Source of the DNA: Chitinophagales bacterium
GTDB taxonomy: Bacteria; Bacteroidota; Bacteroidia; Chitinophagales; LD1
Reading direction: 5' to 3'
DNA length: 64,000 nt
Assembly (NCBI GenBank): GCA_016786765.1
Contig: JAEUUZ010000059.1
Span: forward strand, 62,001 to 126,000
Shown here: piece by piece, positions 8,961-17,675 of the stretch
Layout of the letters: each line of letters begins with the position of its first letter
Numbering within the stretch: the first letter of the stretch is position 1
Notes under the pieces: generated by a model
Told to the model about the DNA's origin: nothing
Databases searched by the model: none
What the model saw: only the letters and a program-made list of their open reading frames with translations
Program-made: the position numbers and the translations under genes

Positions 8961-10754
8961 TTATTTCTTGTTTTTCTCTTGTTGCTGTTTTTGAATGTCT
9001 TCAAACTTTTGTTGCCATTTTGATTTCTCTTTCGGGTTCTTTTTGTTGTGTTCAATTTTGGCACGAATCAAATCTTCTTTAATGAAGAATTTCTGAATCA
9101 ATGCTTGCTGACCAATAGAGATAACATTTTGCAATAAGTAATAATACGTAAGCGCTGCAGGGAAACTGTTGAACATAAACATCAAGAACAACGGCATAAT
9201 GTAAGGCATATACTGCATGCCCGGTTGCGTATTCTGCATACCGCTGTTCGCTTGTGAATAAGCCGCAAAGGCAATTGATGTTATGGTCATCAAAATGGTG
9301 AACAACGAAATGTGATCGCCAATTAATGGTAGTGCAGTACTGAACGTATAAATAGAATCGTAGCTCGATAAGTCGGTGGCCCATAAGAACGATTGCTGGC
9401 GAAGCTCAATCGAATTCGGGAAGAACAAATACATACTCATCAAAATCGGCAATTGCAATAACATAGGTAAACAACCTCCAAACGGATTGACCCCGGCTTC
9501 TCGATAAATCGTCATTTGCTCTGCGGCAATTTTCTGTTGATCGTCACCATACTTGGCTTTCAATGCATCCAATTCCGGCTTCATCGCTTTCATGTGAGCG
9601 GCCGATTTAATCGAACTCCAAGTCAATGGCGTAAGTAATAATTTCAACAATAACGTTAATAACAAAATAATGATACCGTAGTTGAAACCTGCTTTCTCTA
9701 GTATGTTGAACGTAGGAATGGTAAGGAATCGCGTGATGTATTTAATCCAATTAAACACAAAGTTATCGTAACCTAATTTGATGATATTCTCCAAATCCGG
9801 TCCGGCTTTTTTCAATACATCATATTTGTTGGGGCCAAAGTACCAAGCTAACTTATAGTCGCCTTTCCCGCCCTGCGTATTGATTTGAGCAGTCGCATCG
9901 TAGCGTTTCACGTAATACAACGAATCTTTTGCGTGATGGGTATTAAACGCGGCATTCTTGAATACGCCATCACCTAAAAGGGTGGCATTGAAGAATTGCT
10001 GTTTAAACGAAATCCACTCCACATCTTTCTCCGCTTTTGCCTCGTCTTTATCTTTCGTTTCATCTAAATGTTGAACATCATCGTCATTATATTTATAGTA
10101 CAATGCCGAATACGTTCGCTCTGTGGCTACATCGTGTTCCAAATTCAACAACTGACTTTTCCAATCCAATGCTATTGGCTTTTGAATGCCATTTACTTTC
10201 AAGTTGTAGTTTACTTTGTAGATGTCGTCACTTAACGTATAATTTTGCTCAATTACTGCTCCATTAGCCGCTTTGGCTATAAACGAAACGCCCGTTGCCG
10301 TTGCATTTTGGGTTTCGAAACGAATCGTATTTGTTTCTACTTTCTCTCCATTATTGTCGATAATATATTGGAAATGATTCGATTGTTCCGTGAACAAAAT
10401 CAATGGTTTCTTATTCCATGTTTTGTAGTCTTTTACTTCAACCGATTTAATATTTCCGCCAACACTGCTTAATGTTACTTTCAACTTTGCATTCTCAATT
10501 ACTGTTTCTTTTGCATCTCCACTTGTAGCAAAACCACCTAAAAGTGTAGCTTTCGAAGCAGAGTCTCCAACCATTTGTTGTGTACTATCAAGTGTCGTTG
10601 CGGTAGCAACTGCTTTAGTACTGTCGGTTTTTACTGCTGTAGTTTCTGCTGTTTTTGTCTTTTCTTTATCGTCTACCTTACTCTGAAAATAGAACATCCC
10701 CAAAACCAAAACTCCGAGGAGTATCGTTCCAATGACTGTGTTTTTGTTTTCCAT
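8961..10754 (-). CDS. yidC: Membrane protein insertase YidC
   Basis: 597 residues from the MENKNTVIGT start. An N-terminal membrane helix is followed by a large periplasmic domain (about 60-340). The conserved five-helix insertase core then follows (GIIILLLTLLLKLLLTPLTW, the cytoplasmic loop KAAHMKAMKPELDALKAKYG, NPFGGCLPMLLQLPILMSMY) and a basic, Lys/Gln-rich tail. It inserts and folds inner-membrane proteins, alone or with SecYEG. A longer in-frame reading from a TTG at 10778 was rejected because that codon overlaps a TACTTTTG promoter box. Confidence 0.95.
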   Translation of the reverse strand: MENKNTVIGTILLGVLVLGMFYFQSKVDDKEKTKTAETTAVKTDSTKAVATATTLDSTQQMVGDSASKATLLGGFATSGDAKETVIENAKLKVTLSSVGGNIKSVEVKDYKTWNKKPLILFTEQSNHFQYIIDNNGEKVETNTIRFETQNATATGVSFIAKAANGAVIEQNYTLSDDIYKVNYNLKVNGIQKPIALDWKSQLLNLEHDVATERTYSALYYKYNDDDVQHLDETKDKDEAKAEKDVEWISFKQQFFNATLLGDGVFKNAAFNTHHAKDSLYYVKRYDATAQINTQGGKGDYKLAWYFGPNKYDVLKKAGPDLENIIKLGYDNFVFNWIKYITRFLTIPTFNILEKAGFNYGIIILLLTLLLKLLLTPLTWSSIKSAAHMKAMKPELDALKAKYGDDQQKIAAEQMTIYREAGVNPFGGCLPMLLQLPILMSMYLFFPNSIELRQQSFLWATDLSSYDSIYTFSTALPLIGDHISLFTILMTITSIAFAAYSQANSGMQNTQPGMQYMPYIMPLFLMFMFNSFPAALTYYYLLQNVISIGQQALIQKFFIKEDLIRAKIEHNKKNPKEKSKWQQKFEDIQKQQQEKNKK

Positions 10755-10775
10755 ATTTACTGCGTATTGCGGGTG

Positions 10776-10783
10776 CAAAAGTA
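10776..10783 (-). promoter_or_regulatory. Bacteroidota -7 box (TACTTTTG) upstream of yidC
   Basis: On the minus strand TACTTTTG matches the TAnnTTTG -7 consensus, ending 21 bp before the ATG at 10754. No convincing -33 TTG is placed ahead of it. Confidence 0.45.
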
Positions 10784-10843
10784 TCCTTTTTCGGGAAAGT
10801 TGAAATAAATGATTTACAGACCCTAAAAATCTGTTAAATGGCG

Positions 10844-11968
10844 CTATACCATCTCTTTTAACTTCGCTACAGCAATGTCAACTTCCTCCTTTGTATTGTT
10901 TTTCGAGAACGAAAAGCGCACCGTTCTGCGGTTTTCATCGGCTTTTATGGCTTCTAACACATGCGAAGCTTGCATACTGCCGGAGGCACAGGCACTGGCA
11001 CCCGAAGCACAAATGCCCGAAATGTCCAAATTGAACAGCAAAAGCTCAGTTTTTTGATTGGCCGGAACCGAAACGCTTAACACGTGATATAAACTTCTGT
11101 TATCCGTGTAGCCGTTAAACACTATCCCCGGAATCTCAGCTTGCAATTGCGTTGCCATATAATCGCGAATCGATTCAATATGCACTCGGTATTGCTCGCC
11201 TTCCGTCATCCATAACTCCAAAGCTTTTCCTAAACCCACAATACCCACCACATTTTCCGTACCGGCTCGCATATTGCGCTCTTGGGCACCGCCTTCAATC
11301 AGCGGTTTAATGGCGTTATGGCCATTGATGTACACAAAACCAATGCCTTTCGGACCGTGGAATTTATGCGCAGAACCACTCAAAAAATGAACCTTTGTCG
11401 CCTGCACATCCATAGGATAATGCGCCACGGTTTGCACCGAATCGGAATGGAACAAAGCTCCGTATTTAGCACAGATTTCACCAACGTGTTGAATGTTGAG
11501 TAGAGTCCCAATCTCGTTATTGGCGTGCATCAACGATACCAATGTTTTTGTTTCGGGTTGAGCGGCTAACAATCTTTCTAAATGCGCTACATCTATATCG
11601 CCTTTCTCATTCACCTGCACATAGTCCACCACCACGCCTTTGCTGCCTTCGGTCTTCACCGTATGCAACACACAATGGTGCTCGGTGGGAGAGGAGACAA
11701 TGCGCTTCACCCCCAAATTCACAACAGCTTGCTTAATCACCATGTTGTTGCTCTCCGTGCCGCACGAAGTAAAAAACACTTCCGCAGCCGAGGCATTCAA
11801 ATATTTGGCTACAATTTTTCTGCTTTTTTCTACAGCGGCTTTGGCTTTTCTGCCATACTCGTGAATCGATGATGGATTTCCAAAATTATCCGTCAAATAA
11901 GGCATCATCTCCGCCAAAACCAAAGGGTCTATTGGTGTTGTAGCCGCATTGTCGAAGTAAATTTTCAT
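10844..11968 (-). CDS. Cysteine desulfurase (NifS/IscS-like, PLP enzyme)
   Basis: 374 residues from MKIYFDNAATT. It converts cysteine to alanine and a protein persulfide that feeds Fe-S clusters and thiolated tRNA or cofactors. Visible landmarks: His97 in TEHH, the NNEIG motif at 150-154, PLP lysine Lys202 in GSAHKFHGPKG, the RAGTEN substrate-binding motif near 234, and catalytic Cys327 in the SGASACASGS loop. The start at 11968 is preceded by GGAGG at 8-nt spacing; two in-frame codons further upstream overlap that site. It is 17 bp downstream of rimO on the same strand, a fitting neighbour because RimO needs Fe-S clusters and sulfur. Confidence 0.92.
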   Translation of the reverse strand: MKIYFDNAATTPIDPLVLAEMMPYLTDNFGNPSSIHEYGRKAKAAVEKSRKIVAKYLNASAAEVFFTSCGTESNNMVIKQAVVNLGVKRIVSSPTEHHCVLHTVKTEGSKGVVVDYVQVNEKGDIDVAHLERLLAAQPETKTLVSLMHANNEIGTLLNIQHVGEICAKYGALFHSDSVQTVAHYPMDVQATKVHFLSGSAHKFHGPKGIGFVYINGHNAIKPLIEGGAQERNMRAGTENVVGIVGLGKALELWMTEGEQYRVHIESIRDYMATQLQAEIPGIVFNGYTDNRSLYHVLSVSVPANQKTELLLFNLDISGICASGASACASGSMQASHVLEAIKADENRRTVRFSFSKNNTKEEVDIAVAKLKEMV

Positions 11969-11985
11969 CGCCATAACCTCCAATA

Positions 11986-13311
11986 TTAGTTGTGCGAAGC
12001 GGTTACAATTTCCCCATATAAATCAAATTCCTCGGCACTGGTAATCTTCACATCGGCAAAATCGCCAATTCGCACATAGGTTTTTTGCGCTTTCACCAAC
12101 ACTTCATTATCTACTTCCGGAGAATCGAATTCCGATCTACCAATAAAATAATCGCCTTCTTTTCTGTCGAATAACACCTTAAAGGTTTTGCCCACTTTCG
12201 CCTGATTGTTCGCCAACGAAATACTTTCTTGCACCCCCATCAACTCAGCCGCGCGCTCTTCTTTCAATTCGGCATCAATTTCATCTTCCATTTTAAAGGC
12301 ACGCGTACTCTCTTCATGCGAATACTGGAAAACCCCCAAACGCTCAAAACGCATCTCTTCTATAAACGATTTTAAATCTTCAAAGTCTTGCTCTGTTTCA
12401 CCCGGATAGCCCACCAACATGGTGGTTCGAATGGCAATGCCCGGCACTTTAGCGCGAATAGTATTAATCAAATCCTTGGTCTCCTGACGCGTAATATTTC
12501 TGCGCATAGACGTCAACACATGATCGCTCGCGTGTTGCAACGGCATATCCAAATACTTACACACCTTCGGGTTGTTCGCAATTTCGTCCAACACCTCCAA
12601 CGGAAATTGTGCCGGATACACATAATGCAAACGAATCCACTCAATACCTTCAATGGCTGAAAGTGCTTTCAATAAAGCATTCAACTGTCTTTTTTTCGAT
12701 AAATCAATACCGTAGTACGTCAACTCTTGCGCAATTAAAATCAACTCTTTCACGCCTTGTCCCGCCAGCTTTGTAGCCTCGGTCACCAGTTCGTCAATCG
12801 GACGAGAAACATGTTTCCCGCGCATCAACGGAATCGCACAAAACGAGCAGGTTCTGTTGCACCCTTCCGATATTTTTAAATACGCAAAATGTTTTGGTGT
12901 CGATAGAAACCGCTCACCCACTAACTCGTGCTTGTAATCGATTTTGAAATTCTTCAACAACCTCGGCAATTCAGCCGTTCCGTAGTAGGCATCCACTTCC
13001 GGAATTTCCGTTTCCAGGTTGTCTTTATAGCGCTGCGACAAACAACCCGTTACATACAACTTCTCAATTTTGCCGTCACTCTTCGCCTGCGCGTATTCCA
13101 AAATCGTATTCACCGATTCCTCTTTGGCTTTATCGATAAACCCGCAAGTGTTCACTATCACAATGTTTCGGCCCTTCTTCCATTTGTCGTGCACCACATC
13201 GTAGCCTCCATGTTGCAGGTGCGCCATCATCACTTCACTGTCCACCGTGTTTTTGGAACAGCCCAAAGTAATCACCGATACTTTATCCTTAACTATTGAT
13301 TTTGTTTTCAC
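11986..13311 (-). CDS. rimO: Ribosomal protein S12 methylthiotransferase RimO
   Basis: 441 residues from the GTG at 13311. It is a radical SAM enzyme that methylthiolates an aspartate of ribosomal protein S12. The N-terminal UPF0004 domain holds the second cluster cysteines (Cys18 in LGCSKN, Cys56 in NTCGF, Cys90 in VTGC). The radical SAM motif CNRTCSFC gives Cys151, 155 and 158. A TRAM domain closes the protein. The frame stays open upstream to an ATG at 13455, but those 48 extra residues do not resemble RimO and abut a dispersed repeat, so the GTG is preferred. Confidence 0.93.
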   Translation of the reverse strand: MKTKSIVKDKVSVITLGCSKNTVDSEVMMAHLQHGGYDVVHDKWKKGRNIVIVNTCGFIDKAKEESVNTILEYAQAKSDGKIEKLYVTGCLSQRYKDNLETEIPEVDAYYGTAELPRLLKNFKIDYKHELVGERFLSTPKHFAYLKISEGCNRTCSFCAIPLMRGKHVSRPIDELVTEATKLAGQGVKELILIAQELTYYGIDLSKKRQLNALLKALSAIEGIEWIRLHYVYPAQFPLEVLDEIANNPKVCKYLDMPLQHASDHVLTSMRRNITRQETKDLINTIRAKVPGIAIRTTMLVGYPGETEQDFEDLKSFIEEMRFERLGVFQYSHEESTRAFKMEDEIDAELKEERAAELMGVQESISLANNQAKVGKTFKVLFDRKEGDYFIGRSEFDSPEVDNEVLVKAQKTYVRIGDFADVKITSAEEFDLYGEIVTASHN

Positions 13312-13457
13312 GTTACGCTTACTGAGTTTAAGCCCCAAAAATGGCAATAAAATCGAGAAAAAAGCGAATTGTTTTATGTGCGAATGCGCATTGGCGAATC
13401 CCTCGGCTATTGTTGGTCGCCCTACCAACAATTTATTTAATTCATCAATCTCCATCA

Positions 13458-13567
13458 GGGCGTGTTCCCGCTAGGAAGCGGTAACCAGGCTATCCGCTGC
13501 AAGTCCTCGTGCCGCTAAGCAGCGGCCCTGCGGGCTTTCCGCTTCTATCCTTCACGCGGCATTGTGC
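13458..13567 (-). repeat. Dispersed structured intergenic repeat, copy A
   Basis: Read on the minus strand this starts GCACAATGCCGCGTGAAGG and contains box 1 (GGATAGAAGCGGAAAGCCC), a GCCGCT-GCTT-AGCGGC hairpin, box 2 (CAGCGGATAGCCTG), a second hairpin (CCGCT-TCCT-AGCGG) and an ACGCCC end. Its first 21 bases are identical to copy B (14427-14447). It occupies the gap upstream of rimO. Confidence 0.65.
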
Positions 13568-13597
13568 ATGCATTTAAGATTTTCTTCCATTTTCGTG

Positions 13598-13621
13598 CGG
13601 TCAGGTGTTTCCACCTGACCG
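13598..13621. repeat. GTCAGGTG hairpin repeat, copy 1
   Basis: GGTCAGGTG, a TTTC loop (GAAA on the minus strand) and CACCTGACC form a perfect 9-bp stem. It is one of four hairpins in the window with the same core and a GNRA-type loop. Confidence 0.65.
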
Positions 13622-13682
13622 TGAAGCAGCCATTAGAACACAAAAAAAAAATGTACTTCGATGTAGATTAAAGACTTTCTAA

Positions 13683-13706
13683 CTGTCCGGTGGAAACACC
13701 CGACAG
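13683..13706. repeat. GTCAGGTG hairpin repeat, copy 2
   Basis: CTGTCCGGTG, a GAAA loop and CACCCGACAG form a 10-bp stem with a single mismatch. It lies 61 bp from copy 1, in inverted orientation relative to it. Confidence 0.6.
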
Positions 13707-13723
13707 CATCGGAAAAGCAAAAA

Positions 13724-13757
13724 CTCCCGTTGTACATATCAACACGCACAACGGGAG
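13724..13757 (-). terminator. Intrinsic terminator for the lipoprotein gene at 13780-14289
   Basis: CTCCCGTTGT and ACAACGGGAG form a perfect 10-bp stem around a 14-nt loop. On the minus strand the stem is followed by TTTTTGC, 22 bp past the lipoprotein stop codon. Confidence 0.65.
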
Positions 13758-13779
13758 CAAGCAATTCAAAATATTTGTA

Positions 13780-14289
13780 TTAGTCTTCCGATAAGCCGAA
13801 ATATTTCATGGTGGCTTTATAGTCGGAGTAATCTACCGTTTCCTTTTTACCAAAAACAGCCGATGCCGGAGCAACCACATATTTTACTTTTTCGATAGTC
13901 TCACCGCTACCTGAGTAGGTCGAGCCATCAGCATCGTGAATTGAAGTAAAAACTTCTGTGGAATCAGGGTACATAGTACTATTGTAGCGCACTCTAGCCA
14001 TATAGTATGGCCCGAAACCCAACCCCGGTGTTGAAAACCAGTACCCTCCACTTTTATGGTACGCTAAAACCAAAGAACTATCAACTTCAGAAAAACGGAT
14101 AGGAATATTATTTGCTATACCTGCATTTACCGCTGTTAACGAAGCACCATCGAAAAGGTAAACTTTCACATTCGTGTTACCATCTTTACCGGCTGGTCCG
14201 GCTTCCTTTTTGCAAGCAGACATAAATACAAGGCCAAGCACTAAGGTTAAAGTGATAGCGGCACTTATTTGTTTTTTAAATGTTCCCAT
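13780..14289 (-). CDS. Hypothetical lipoprotein with collagen-like GPAGKDG segment
   Basis: 169 residues. A signal peptide ends in a lipobox (VFMSAC) followed by KKE, typical of Bacteroidota lipoproteins exported to the outer membrane or surface. Immediately after the cysteine there is a short GPAGKDG stretch, as in many lipoproteins where a Gly-rich linker precedes the folded domain. The rest (about 40-169) has no motif I recognise. It is probably a monocistronic gene, followed by its own hairpin terminator. Confidence 0.75.
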   Translation of the reverse strand: MGTFKKQISAAITLTLVLGLVFMSACKKEAGPAGKDGNTNVKVYLFDGASLTAVNAGIANNIPIRFSEVDSSLVLAYHKSGGYWFSTPGLGFGPYYMARVRYNSTMYPDSTEVFTSIHDADGSTYSGSGETIEKVKYVVAPASAVFGKKETVDYSDYKATMKYFGLSED

Positions 14290-14426
14290 AATTGATTTTT
14301 AAATGGTTAATAATTATGGATCAAAGATGCAGTAAGGAATAGAGATGTTCGCACTACAAATACTCTACAAAGGAGCAGTATTGTAAGAGATGTGATGTTG
14401 GTTTATAACTGTAAGTTCAAATGATA

Positions 14427-14524
14427 GCACAATGCCGCGTGAAGGATGCGAAAGGCTTGGTGCGTAACGCAGTGGAGCACGGGAGCGCAGCGCACCCTGT
14501 AGCAGCCTGACCGGAGGGCACGCC
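14427..14524 (+). repeat. Dispersed structured intergenic repeat, copy B
   Basis: Begins with the same GCACAATGCCGCGTGAAGG as copy A and ends AGCCTGACCGGAGGGCACGCC, but the internal boxes have diverged. It fills most of the 306-bp gap between the lipoprotein gene and the 99-residue membrane protein gene; I see nothing else in that gap. Confidence 0.55.
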
Positions 14525-14595
14525 TAAAATATATTGAACCTGCCGGAAGCAGAGCGGATGAATGCTGGCAAGATGCGAGCAATGGCGCAACAAAC

Positions 14596-14895
14596 TTACT
14601 GCTTGAAAATTTTATTGAAATTAAAGCCTAATAATGTTCCTGCCCAGTAGGTGATGAAAATACTTAGTAATATCGATAGAATGGTACTCACTATTGAAAA
14701 GACAAGCAGGTTCTCTATATAGTTGTAGCGTAGGAGTATTGTAAAAAGACCATTAAGTAAAATGGAAGAAATATTTCTTGCCAATAGCCAAACAACAAAG
14801 CCAATAGCTCCACTGGTAAACACACTTTTTCGCCTCCTTAGACCAGCTTCGGTAAATCCGAAAATAACGGCAAGAAGTAAAATTAATTCAACCAT
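14596..14895 (-). CDS. Small hypothetical membrane protein
   Basis: 99 residues with three probable transmembrane helices (about 3-16, 28-48 and 60-92) separated by a basic RRRK loop near residue 20. No family recognised. It lies 31 bp downstream of ftsY on the same strand and could be co-transcribed with it. Codon use looks like that of its neighbours. The assignment rests on an intact frame with a plausible membrane topology only. Confidence 0.55.
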   Translation of the reverse strand: MVELILLLAVIFGFTEAGLRRRKSVFTSGAIGFVVWLLARNISSILLNGLFTILLRYNYIENLLVFSIVSTILSILLSIFITYWAGTLLGFNFNKIFKQ

Positions 14896-14926
14896 AATTT
14901 GGGTTAAAAGGGTAGTAGCTTTGTTT

Positions 14927-15880
14927 CTACTTTAGCATCGAACTCACGAAAGCCTTGGCATTAAAGATTTGCAGCTTATCGATGGCTTCGCCTACACCAA
15001 TGTAGCGCACCGGAATTTTAAACTGATCGATGATACCGATAATTACTCCACCTTTGGCAGTACCATCTAATTTGGTAATGGCTAAACTGGTGACTTGTGT
15101 AGCAGCAGTGAAGTGTTTCGCCTGTTCTATGGCGTTTTGGCCTGTTGAGCCATCGAGCACCAACAGCACATCGTGTGGGGCATCGGGTACAATTTTTTGA
15201 ATAACGCGTTTGATTTTTTGAAGTTCGTTCATTAAATCTACACGGTTGTGCAAACGGCCTGCGGTGTCGATAATGATTACATCGGCATTATCGGCCACGC
15301 CTTTCTCCACTGCTTGAAAAGCCACAGAAGCAGGGTCGGCACCCATTTGTGAGCGGATCATTTCTACATTCGCCCGTTGTGCCCACACCTCTAATTGATC
15401 TACTGCAGCGGCACGAAACGTATCGGCAGCACCTAATATTACTTTTTTATTGAGTAGTTTGAATTGGTTCGCTAACTTGCCAATAGTAGTTGTTTTTCCG
15501 GCTCCGTTCACGCCCACCACCATTACAATGTATGGCTTACGGTTCACCAACAATTCTTCTAGCGATTGAATATCGTTCTTGCTATTTTCAATAATTAAGG
15601 TTGAAATTTCATCCCGAATTAACTCGTTCAATTCCGATGAAGTAGTGTATTTGTCGCGTGCAGCACGTTGTTCGATGCGGTCAATAATTTTGATGGTAGT
15701 ATCGAGTCCCACATCCGAAGAAACTAGCGCTTCTTCCAATCCGTCCAGCACATCTACGTCAATTTTCGATTTGCCGGCAATGGCCTTCGTGATTTTCGAC
15801 AGAAAGCCTTCTTTGCTTTTCTGCAACCCTTCGTCCAGATCGGTTTGTTGCTTTTTCGAGAAAAAATCAAAAATTCCCAT
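14927..15880 (-). CDS. ftsY: Signal recognition particle receptor FtsY
   Basis: 317 residues, a short FtsY without the long acidic A domain of enterobacteria. The N domain (about 20-100) is followed by the SRP-type GTPase G domain: P-loop GVNGAGKTT at 123-131, DTFRAAAVDQL at 153-163, DTAGRLHN at 205-212 and TKLDGTAKGG at 269-278. It docks ribosome-nascent-chain/SRP complexes at the membrane through reciprocal GTPase activation with Ffh. It is downstream of the DUF4295-L33-L28 unit but separated from it by a hairpin with a T-run, so its expression may be partly independent. Confidence 0.95.
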   Translation of the reverse strand: MGIFDFFSKKQQTDLDEGLQKSKEGFLSKITKAIAGKSKIDVDVLDGLEEALVSSDVGLDTTIKIIDRIEQRAARDKYTTSSELNELIRDEISTLIIENSKNDIQSLEELLVNRKPYIVMVVGVNGAGKTTTIGKLANQFKLLNKKVILGAADTFRAAAVDQLEVWAQRANVEMIRSQMGADPASVAFQAVEKGVADNADVIIIDTAGRLHNRVDLMNELQKIKRVIQKIVPDAPHDVLLVLDGSTGQNAIEQAKHFTAATQVTSLAITKLDGTAKGGVIIGIIDQFKIPVRYIGVGEAIDKLQIFNAKAFVSSMLK

Positions 15881-15913
15881 ACAATGGCTTTGGTTTGTTT
15901 TGTCTTAAATATA

Positions 15914-15949
15914 TAAAAAAAGCATCTCCAACCGCAGTTAAAGATGCTT
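15914..15949 (-). terminator. Intrinsic terminator after the rpmB-rpmG-DUF4295 unit
   Basis: AAGCATCT and AGATGCTT pair as an 8-bp stem; on the minus strand it is followed by a run of seven T. It lies 21 bp past the DUF4295 stop and 34 bp before the ftsY start. Confidence 0.65.
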
Positions 15950-15969
15950 CTATACATTTCATGATAGAT

Positions 15970-16137
15970 TTAGCTTTGTGCTTTAAGGAAATCTTGTACT
16001 TTATCTTTGTGTACAATTTTCTCTAAAAACCCATAAGAGCCTGATTTTCCTTTTACTGCTTTGATTACGCGAACATAATCTTTAGAGCCAACCTGAGCTC
16101 CCCGGTCGGTACGGGCATTCTTTGATATCTTTGCCAT
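15970..16137 (-). CDS. DUF4295 family small basic protein
   Basis: A 55-residue frame too short for many ORF filters: it begins MAKISKNARTDRG and ends IVHKDKVQDFLKAQS. It is rich in Lys and matches the DUF4295 family, which in Bacteroidota is almost always encoded directly after the L28 and L33 genes. It starts 6 bp downstream of rpmG. Inference from location and basic composition: a ribosome-associated protein; the function is not established from sequence. Confidence 0.88.
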   Translation of the reverse strand: MAKISKNARTDRGAQVGSKDYVRVIKAVKGKSGSYGFLEKIVHKDKVQDFLKAQS

Positions 16138-16143
16138 GGTTTA

Positions 16144-16332
16144 TTATTTAATTTCTTTGTGAACGGTTACTTTTTTCAAGATAGGGTTATACTTTTTCAA
16201 CTCGATACGCTCGGTTGTGTTCTTACGGTTTTTGTAAGTCATGTAACGAGACGTACCTGAAGCACCACTCGCTTTATGCTCGGTACATTCCAAAATTACT
16301 TGGATTCTGTTACCTTTTGATTTCTTTGCCAT
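16144..16332 (-). CDS. rpmG: 50S ribosomal protein L33
   Basis: 62 residues, [20 protein letters not shown]..., with the L33 core [21 protein letters not shown] and the basic C-terminus. It has only one of the zinc-ribbon cysteines (Cys16), so it is a C-minus, zinc-independent form. It lies between rpmB and the DUF4295 gene on the same strand. Confidence 0.95.
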   Translation of the reverse strand: MAKKSKGNRIQVILECTEHKASGASGTSRYMTYKNRKNTTERIELKKYNPILKKVTVHKEIK

Positions 16333-16352
16333 TGTTCAATCAGTTTTTAAAA

Positions 16353-16595
16353 TTATTTCAATGTGATTTCGCCTTTCGCGCTCAACTCTTTCAAGTAAGC
16401 GTAAATTCCTTTTTTAGCGATATTTTTGATTGCAGAAGTAGATACTTTCAAAGTAACCCATTCGTCTAATTCAGGAATGAAGAATCTTTTCTTTCTCAAA
16501 TTCGGCAAGAATCTGCGTTTCGTTTTACGGTTGGAGTGAGAAACGTAGTTTCCGCTCATTGGCCCTTTTCCTGTTAATTCACAAAAGTTTGACAT
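16353..16595 (-). CDS. rpmB: 50S ribosomal protein L28
   Basis: 80 residues with the L28 landmarks [20 protein letters not shown] and [15 protein letters not shown]. It is the first gene of the short rpmB-rpmG-DUF4295 unit; the gap to rpmG is 20 bp. A large-subunit protein at the tRNA exit region. Confidence 0.96.
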   Translation of the reverse strand: MSNFCELTGKGPMSGNYVSHSNRKTKRRFLPNLRKKRFFIPELDEWVTLKVSTSAIKNIAKKGIYAYLKELSAKGEITLK

Positions 16596-16713
16596 AACTA
16601 TTTAATTATTCTTTTTTTCTAAGAGTTGGCAAATATCAAATTATTTTCCTGAATAACAAAAAATGTTTTAAAATGAGTTTCCAACAATTAAATTATCCTA
16701 TTTTCGCATCCGC

Positions 16714-17034
16714 ATGGAAGCAAGAACGCCAGAAGAGATAAAAAACGCAGTTATTGAGATGCTCAGGACCATTTTTGACCCGGAAATTCCCGTAAATATA
16801 TATGAATTAGGACTGATTTACGAGATTAATCTCATCAAAGAAGACGTGGTAGAAGTGGTGATGACGCTTACATCGCCTAATTGTCCGGTGGCGGGAACAC
16901 TACCTGGCGAAGTGGAACAGAAAGTAAAAAGCGTTTCCGGAGTAAGCGATGCGGTGGTGGAATTGGTGTTCGAACCGGCTTGGAACCAAGATATGATGAG
17001 CGAAGAGGCGAAATTAGAGTTGGGATTTTTGTAA
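16714..17034 (+). CDS. MIP18/DUF59 family Fe-S assembly protein (SufT-like)
   Basis: 106 residues with the DUF59 signature FDPEIPVNIYELGLIYEI and TLTSPNCPVAGTLPGEVEQKV, whose single conserved cysteine is in the SPNCP motif. Family knowledge: such proteins help Fe-S cluster maturation (SufT in bacteria, CIA2/FAM96 in eukaryotes). The sequence TATTTTCG ends only 7 bp before the ATG, so if it is the -7 box the message would be leaderless or nearly so. Genes needing Fe-S clusters or supplying sulfur (rimO, cysteine desulfurase, the 2Fe-2S reductase) are nearby. Confidence 0.88.
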   Translation: MEARTPEEIKNAVIEMLRTIFDPEIPVNIYELGLIYEINLIKEDVVEVVMTLTSPNCPVAGTLPGEVEQKVKSVSGVSDAVVELVFEPAWNQDMMSEEAKLELGFL

Positions 17035-17040
17035 AGGGGA

Positions 17041-17130
17041 AGCCGCTAGCTACTAGAAGCTAGAAAGGAGAAAAGAAACATTGTAAACAATATATAATCT
17101 AACAGCTAAAGGCTATAAGCTAGTGGCTCA
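17041..17130. repeat. AGCTA-rich inverted-repeat element, locus 1
   Basis: Two arms in inverted orientation flank about 38 bp of AT-rich DNA. The left arm begins AGCCGCTAGCT; the right arm, read in reverse complement, begins AGCCACTAGCT. The element fills the gap between the SufT-like and bacilliredoxin genes. The left arm matches locus 3 at 22 of 23 positions. Confidence 0.6.
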
Positions 17131-17143
17131 AAACTAAAAAAAT

Positions 17144-17557
17144 ATGTATCCAGCAGAATTAGTAGCACCTATGAAAGGCGAATTGACCAACGTAGGTTTC
17201 AAACAATTAGAATCGGCTCAAGATGTAGATGCCGCTTTGTCTTCAACAGAAGGCACAACATTATTGGTATTCAATTCGGTGTGCGGTTGTGCAGCAGGCG
17301 CAGCTCGTCCGGGGGTGAAATTGGCTTTACAGCATAGCAAACTGCCAACACAACTCGTTACCGCTTTTGCCGGTGTCGATAAAGATGCGGTAAACAAAGC
17401 GCGCGAGTATACGTTGCCTTATCCGCCATCTTCGCCATCTATGGCTTTGTTCAAAGACGGGAAATTGGTACACTTTATTGAGCGTCACCAAATCGAAGGG
17501 AATAATGCCCAAACTATTGCCGATCACTTGAAAAAAGTGTTTGACGTATATTGTTAG
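17144..17557 (+). CDS. Bacilliredoxin BrxA/BrxB (YphP/YqiW family)
   Basis: 137 residues beginning MYPAELVAPM, with the diagnostic Cys-Gly-Cys active site at 47-49 (FNSVCGCAAGAARPG) in a thioredoxin-like fold, and the conserved YPPSSPSMALFKDGKLVHFIERHQIEG segment in its second half. Family knowledge: bacilliredoxins remove bacillithiol from proteins after oxidative stress. The presence of the family suggests bacillithiol chemistry in this organism, but no bacillithiol synthesis gene is in the window. Confidence 0.93.
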   Translation: MYPAELVAPMKGELTNVGFKQLESAQDVDAALSSTEGTTLLVFNSVCGCAAGAARPGVKLALQHSKLPTQLVTAFAGVDKDAVNKAREYTLPYPPSSPSMALFKDGKLVHFIERHQIEGNNAQTIADHLKKVFDVYC

Positions 17558-17564
17558 GAGGTGT

Positions 17565-17591
17565 GGGAGTTGAGGGTTGTTGGTTGAGGGG
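17565..17591 (+). repeat. Degenerate heptamer tract (GAGGGTT-type), locus 1
   Basis: Units GGGAGTT, GAGGGTT, GTTGGTT, GAGGGGA follow in register directly after the bacilliredoxin stop. Related tracts lie at 35244-35280 and 36995-37053. Confidence 0.5.
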
Positions 17592-17675
17592 AAGGCTAAA
17601 GTGTATTCATTCTTCAGTATTTAAATCAACAAATCATAAATAGTAACATCGTAAATAAAAAATAAATCTCAGTTG

